Below, piece after piece: positions 63,990-64,000 of a stretch of 64,000 nt of DNA. The notes beneath the pieces were generated by a model. The model saw nothing but the letters and a program-made list of their open reading frames with translations. It searched no databases and was not told where the DNA came from. The position numbers and the translations under genes are program-made. This DNA comes from Qipengyuania sp. (GTDB taxonomy: Bacteria > Pseudomonadota > Alphaproteobacteria > Sphingomonadales > Sphingomonadaceae): assembly GCA_019745075.1 (NCBI GenBank), contig JAIETR010000034.1, positions 32,104 to 96,103 on the forward strand, read 5' to 3'. The stretch's first letter is position 1, and each line of letters begins with the position of its first letter.

Positions 63990-64000
63990 TATCGCTGTCT

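Overview
The window is GC-rich (roughly two thirds G+C by eye), gene-dense DNA from an alphaproteobacterium, most likely of the order Sphingomonadales. Clues are a CtrA cell-cycle regulator with a GANTC site upstream, a petABC cytochrome bc1 operon, a COQ9-type ubiquinone protein, DUF4167, EipA/DUF1134 and DUF5985 proteins, many ATGA/GTGA start-stop overlaps, and dispersed palindromes of the kind common in sphingomonads. The genus cannot be fixed from this sequence alone.

Layout. 1-8562: the tail of a zinc-ribbon/DUF3426 protein, tRNA-Leu(GAG), a two-gene signalling operon (a 1600-residue poly-HAMP hybrid kinase and a second hybrid kinase), a divergent trio (small winged-helix-like protein and two DUF5985 membrane proteins) and tRNA-Gly(TCC). 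8633-20311: apt and petCBA, pgeF and pepN, a CAAX-type M48 protease, an SDR epimerase, a DMT transporter with a threonine aldolase, and a small acetyltransferase. 20446-29216: an integrated element in the 3' end of tRNA-Ser(GCT). It carries a P4-type integrase, AlpA-like excisionase, Toprim primase, RepA-like ATPase, an iteron-like cluster and an Abi/HEPN defence gene preceded by a promoter-hairpin-terminator unit. 29498-42529: eipA, an aminotransferase, riboflavin genes, ygjP-ycgN-sco, ankyrin protein and coq9, an FTR1-cytochrome c iron permease, ssb and a CDC48-type AAA ATPase. 42641-49353: a candidate structured small RNA, CoA-transferase subunits separated by two lipoprotein genes, a class III CoA-transferase, a DUF418 protein and metK with a palindromic operator. 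49398-64000: lnt, DUF4167, prmC, prfA, hisS, an M61 peptidase, ppa, pmbA, lptB, rpoN and ctrA.

How the genes work together. Most of the window is conserved housekeeping: respiration (petABC, with coq9 supplying ubiquinone), translation (hisS, prfA and prmC), envelope assembly (lnt, lptB, eipA, M48) and cell-cycle or global regulation (ctrA, rpoN, the kinases). The clearly accessory part is the 8.8-kb tRNA-Ser element. It has replication and excision functions but no visible capsid, packaging or conjugation genes, so it looks like a phage-satellite-like or mobilizable island with Abi as its defence cargo.

The strongest candidates for something undescribed are (i) the Abi gene with its short upstream RNA unit (28075-29106), which fits an RNA-controlled HEPN toxin; (ii) a promoter-to-terminator small RNA with two C-rich anti-Shine-Dalgarno segments (42641-42819, minus strand); and (iii) a long out-of-frame gene overlap in the island (27048-27211). 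All calls come from reading the sequence; no database search was run.
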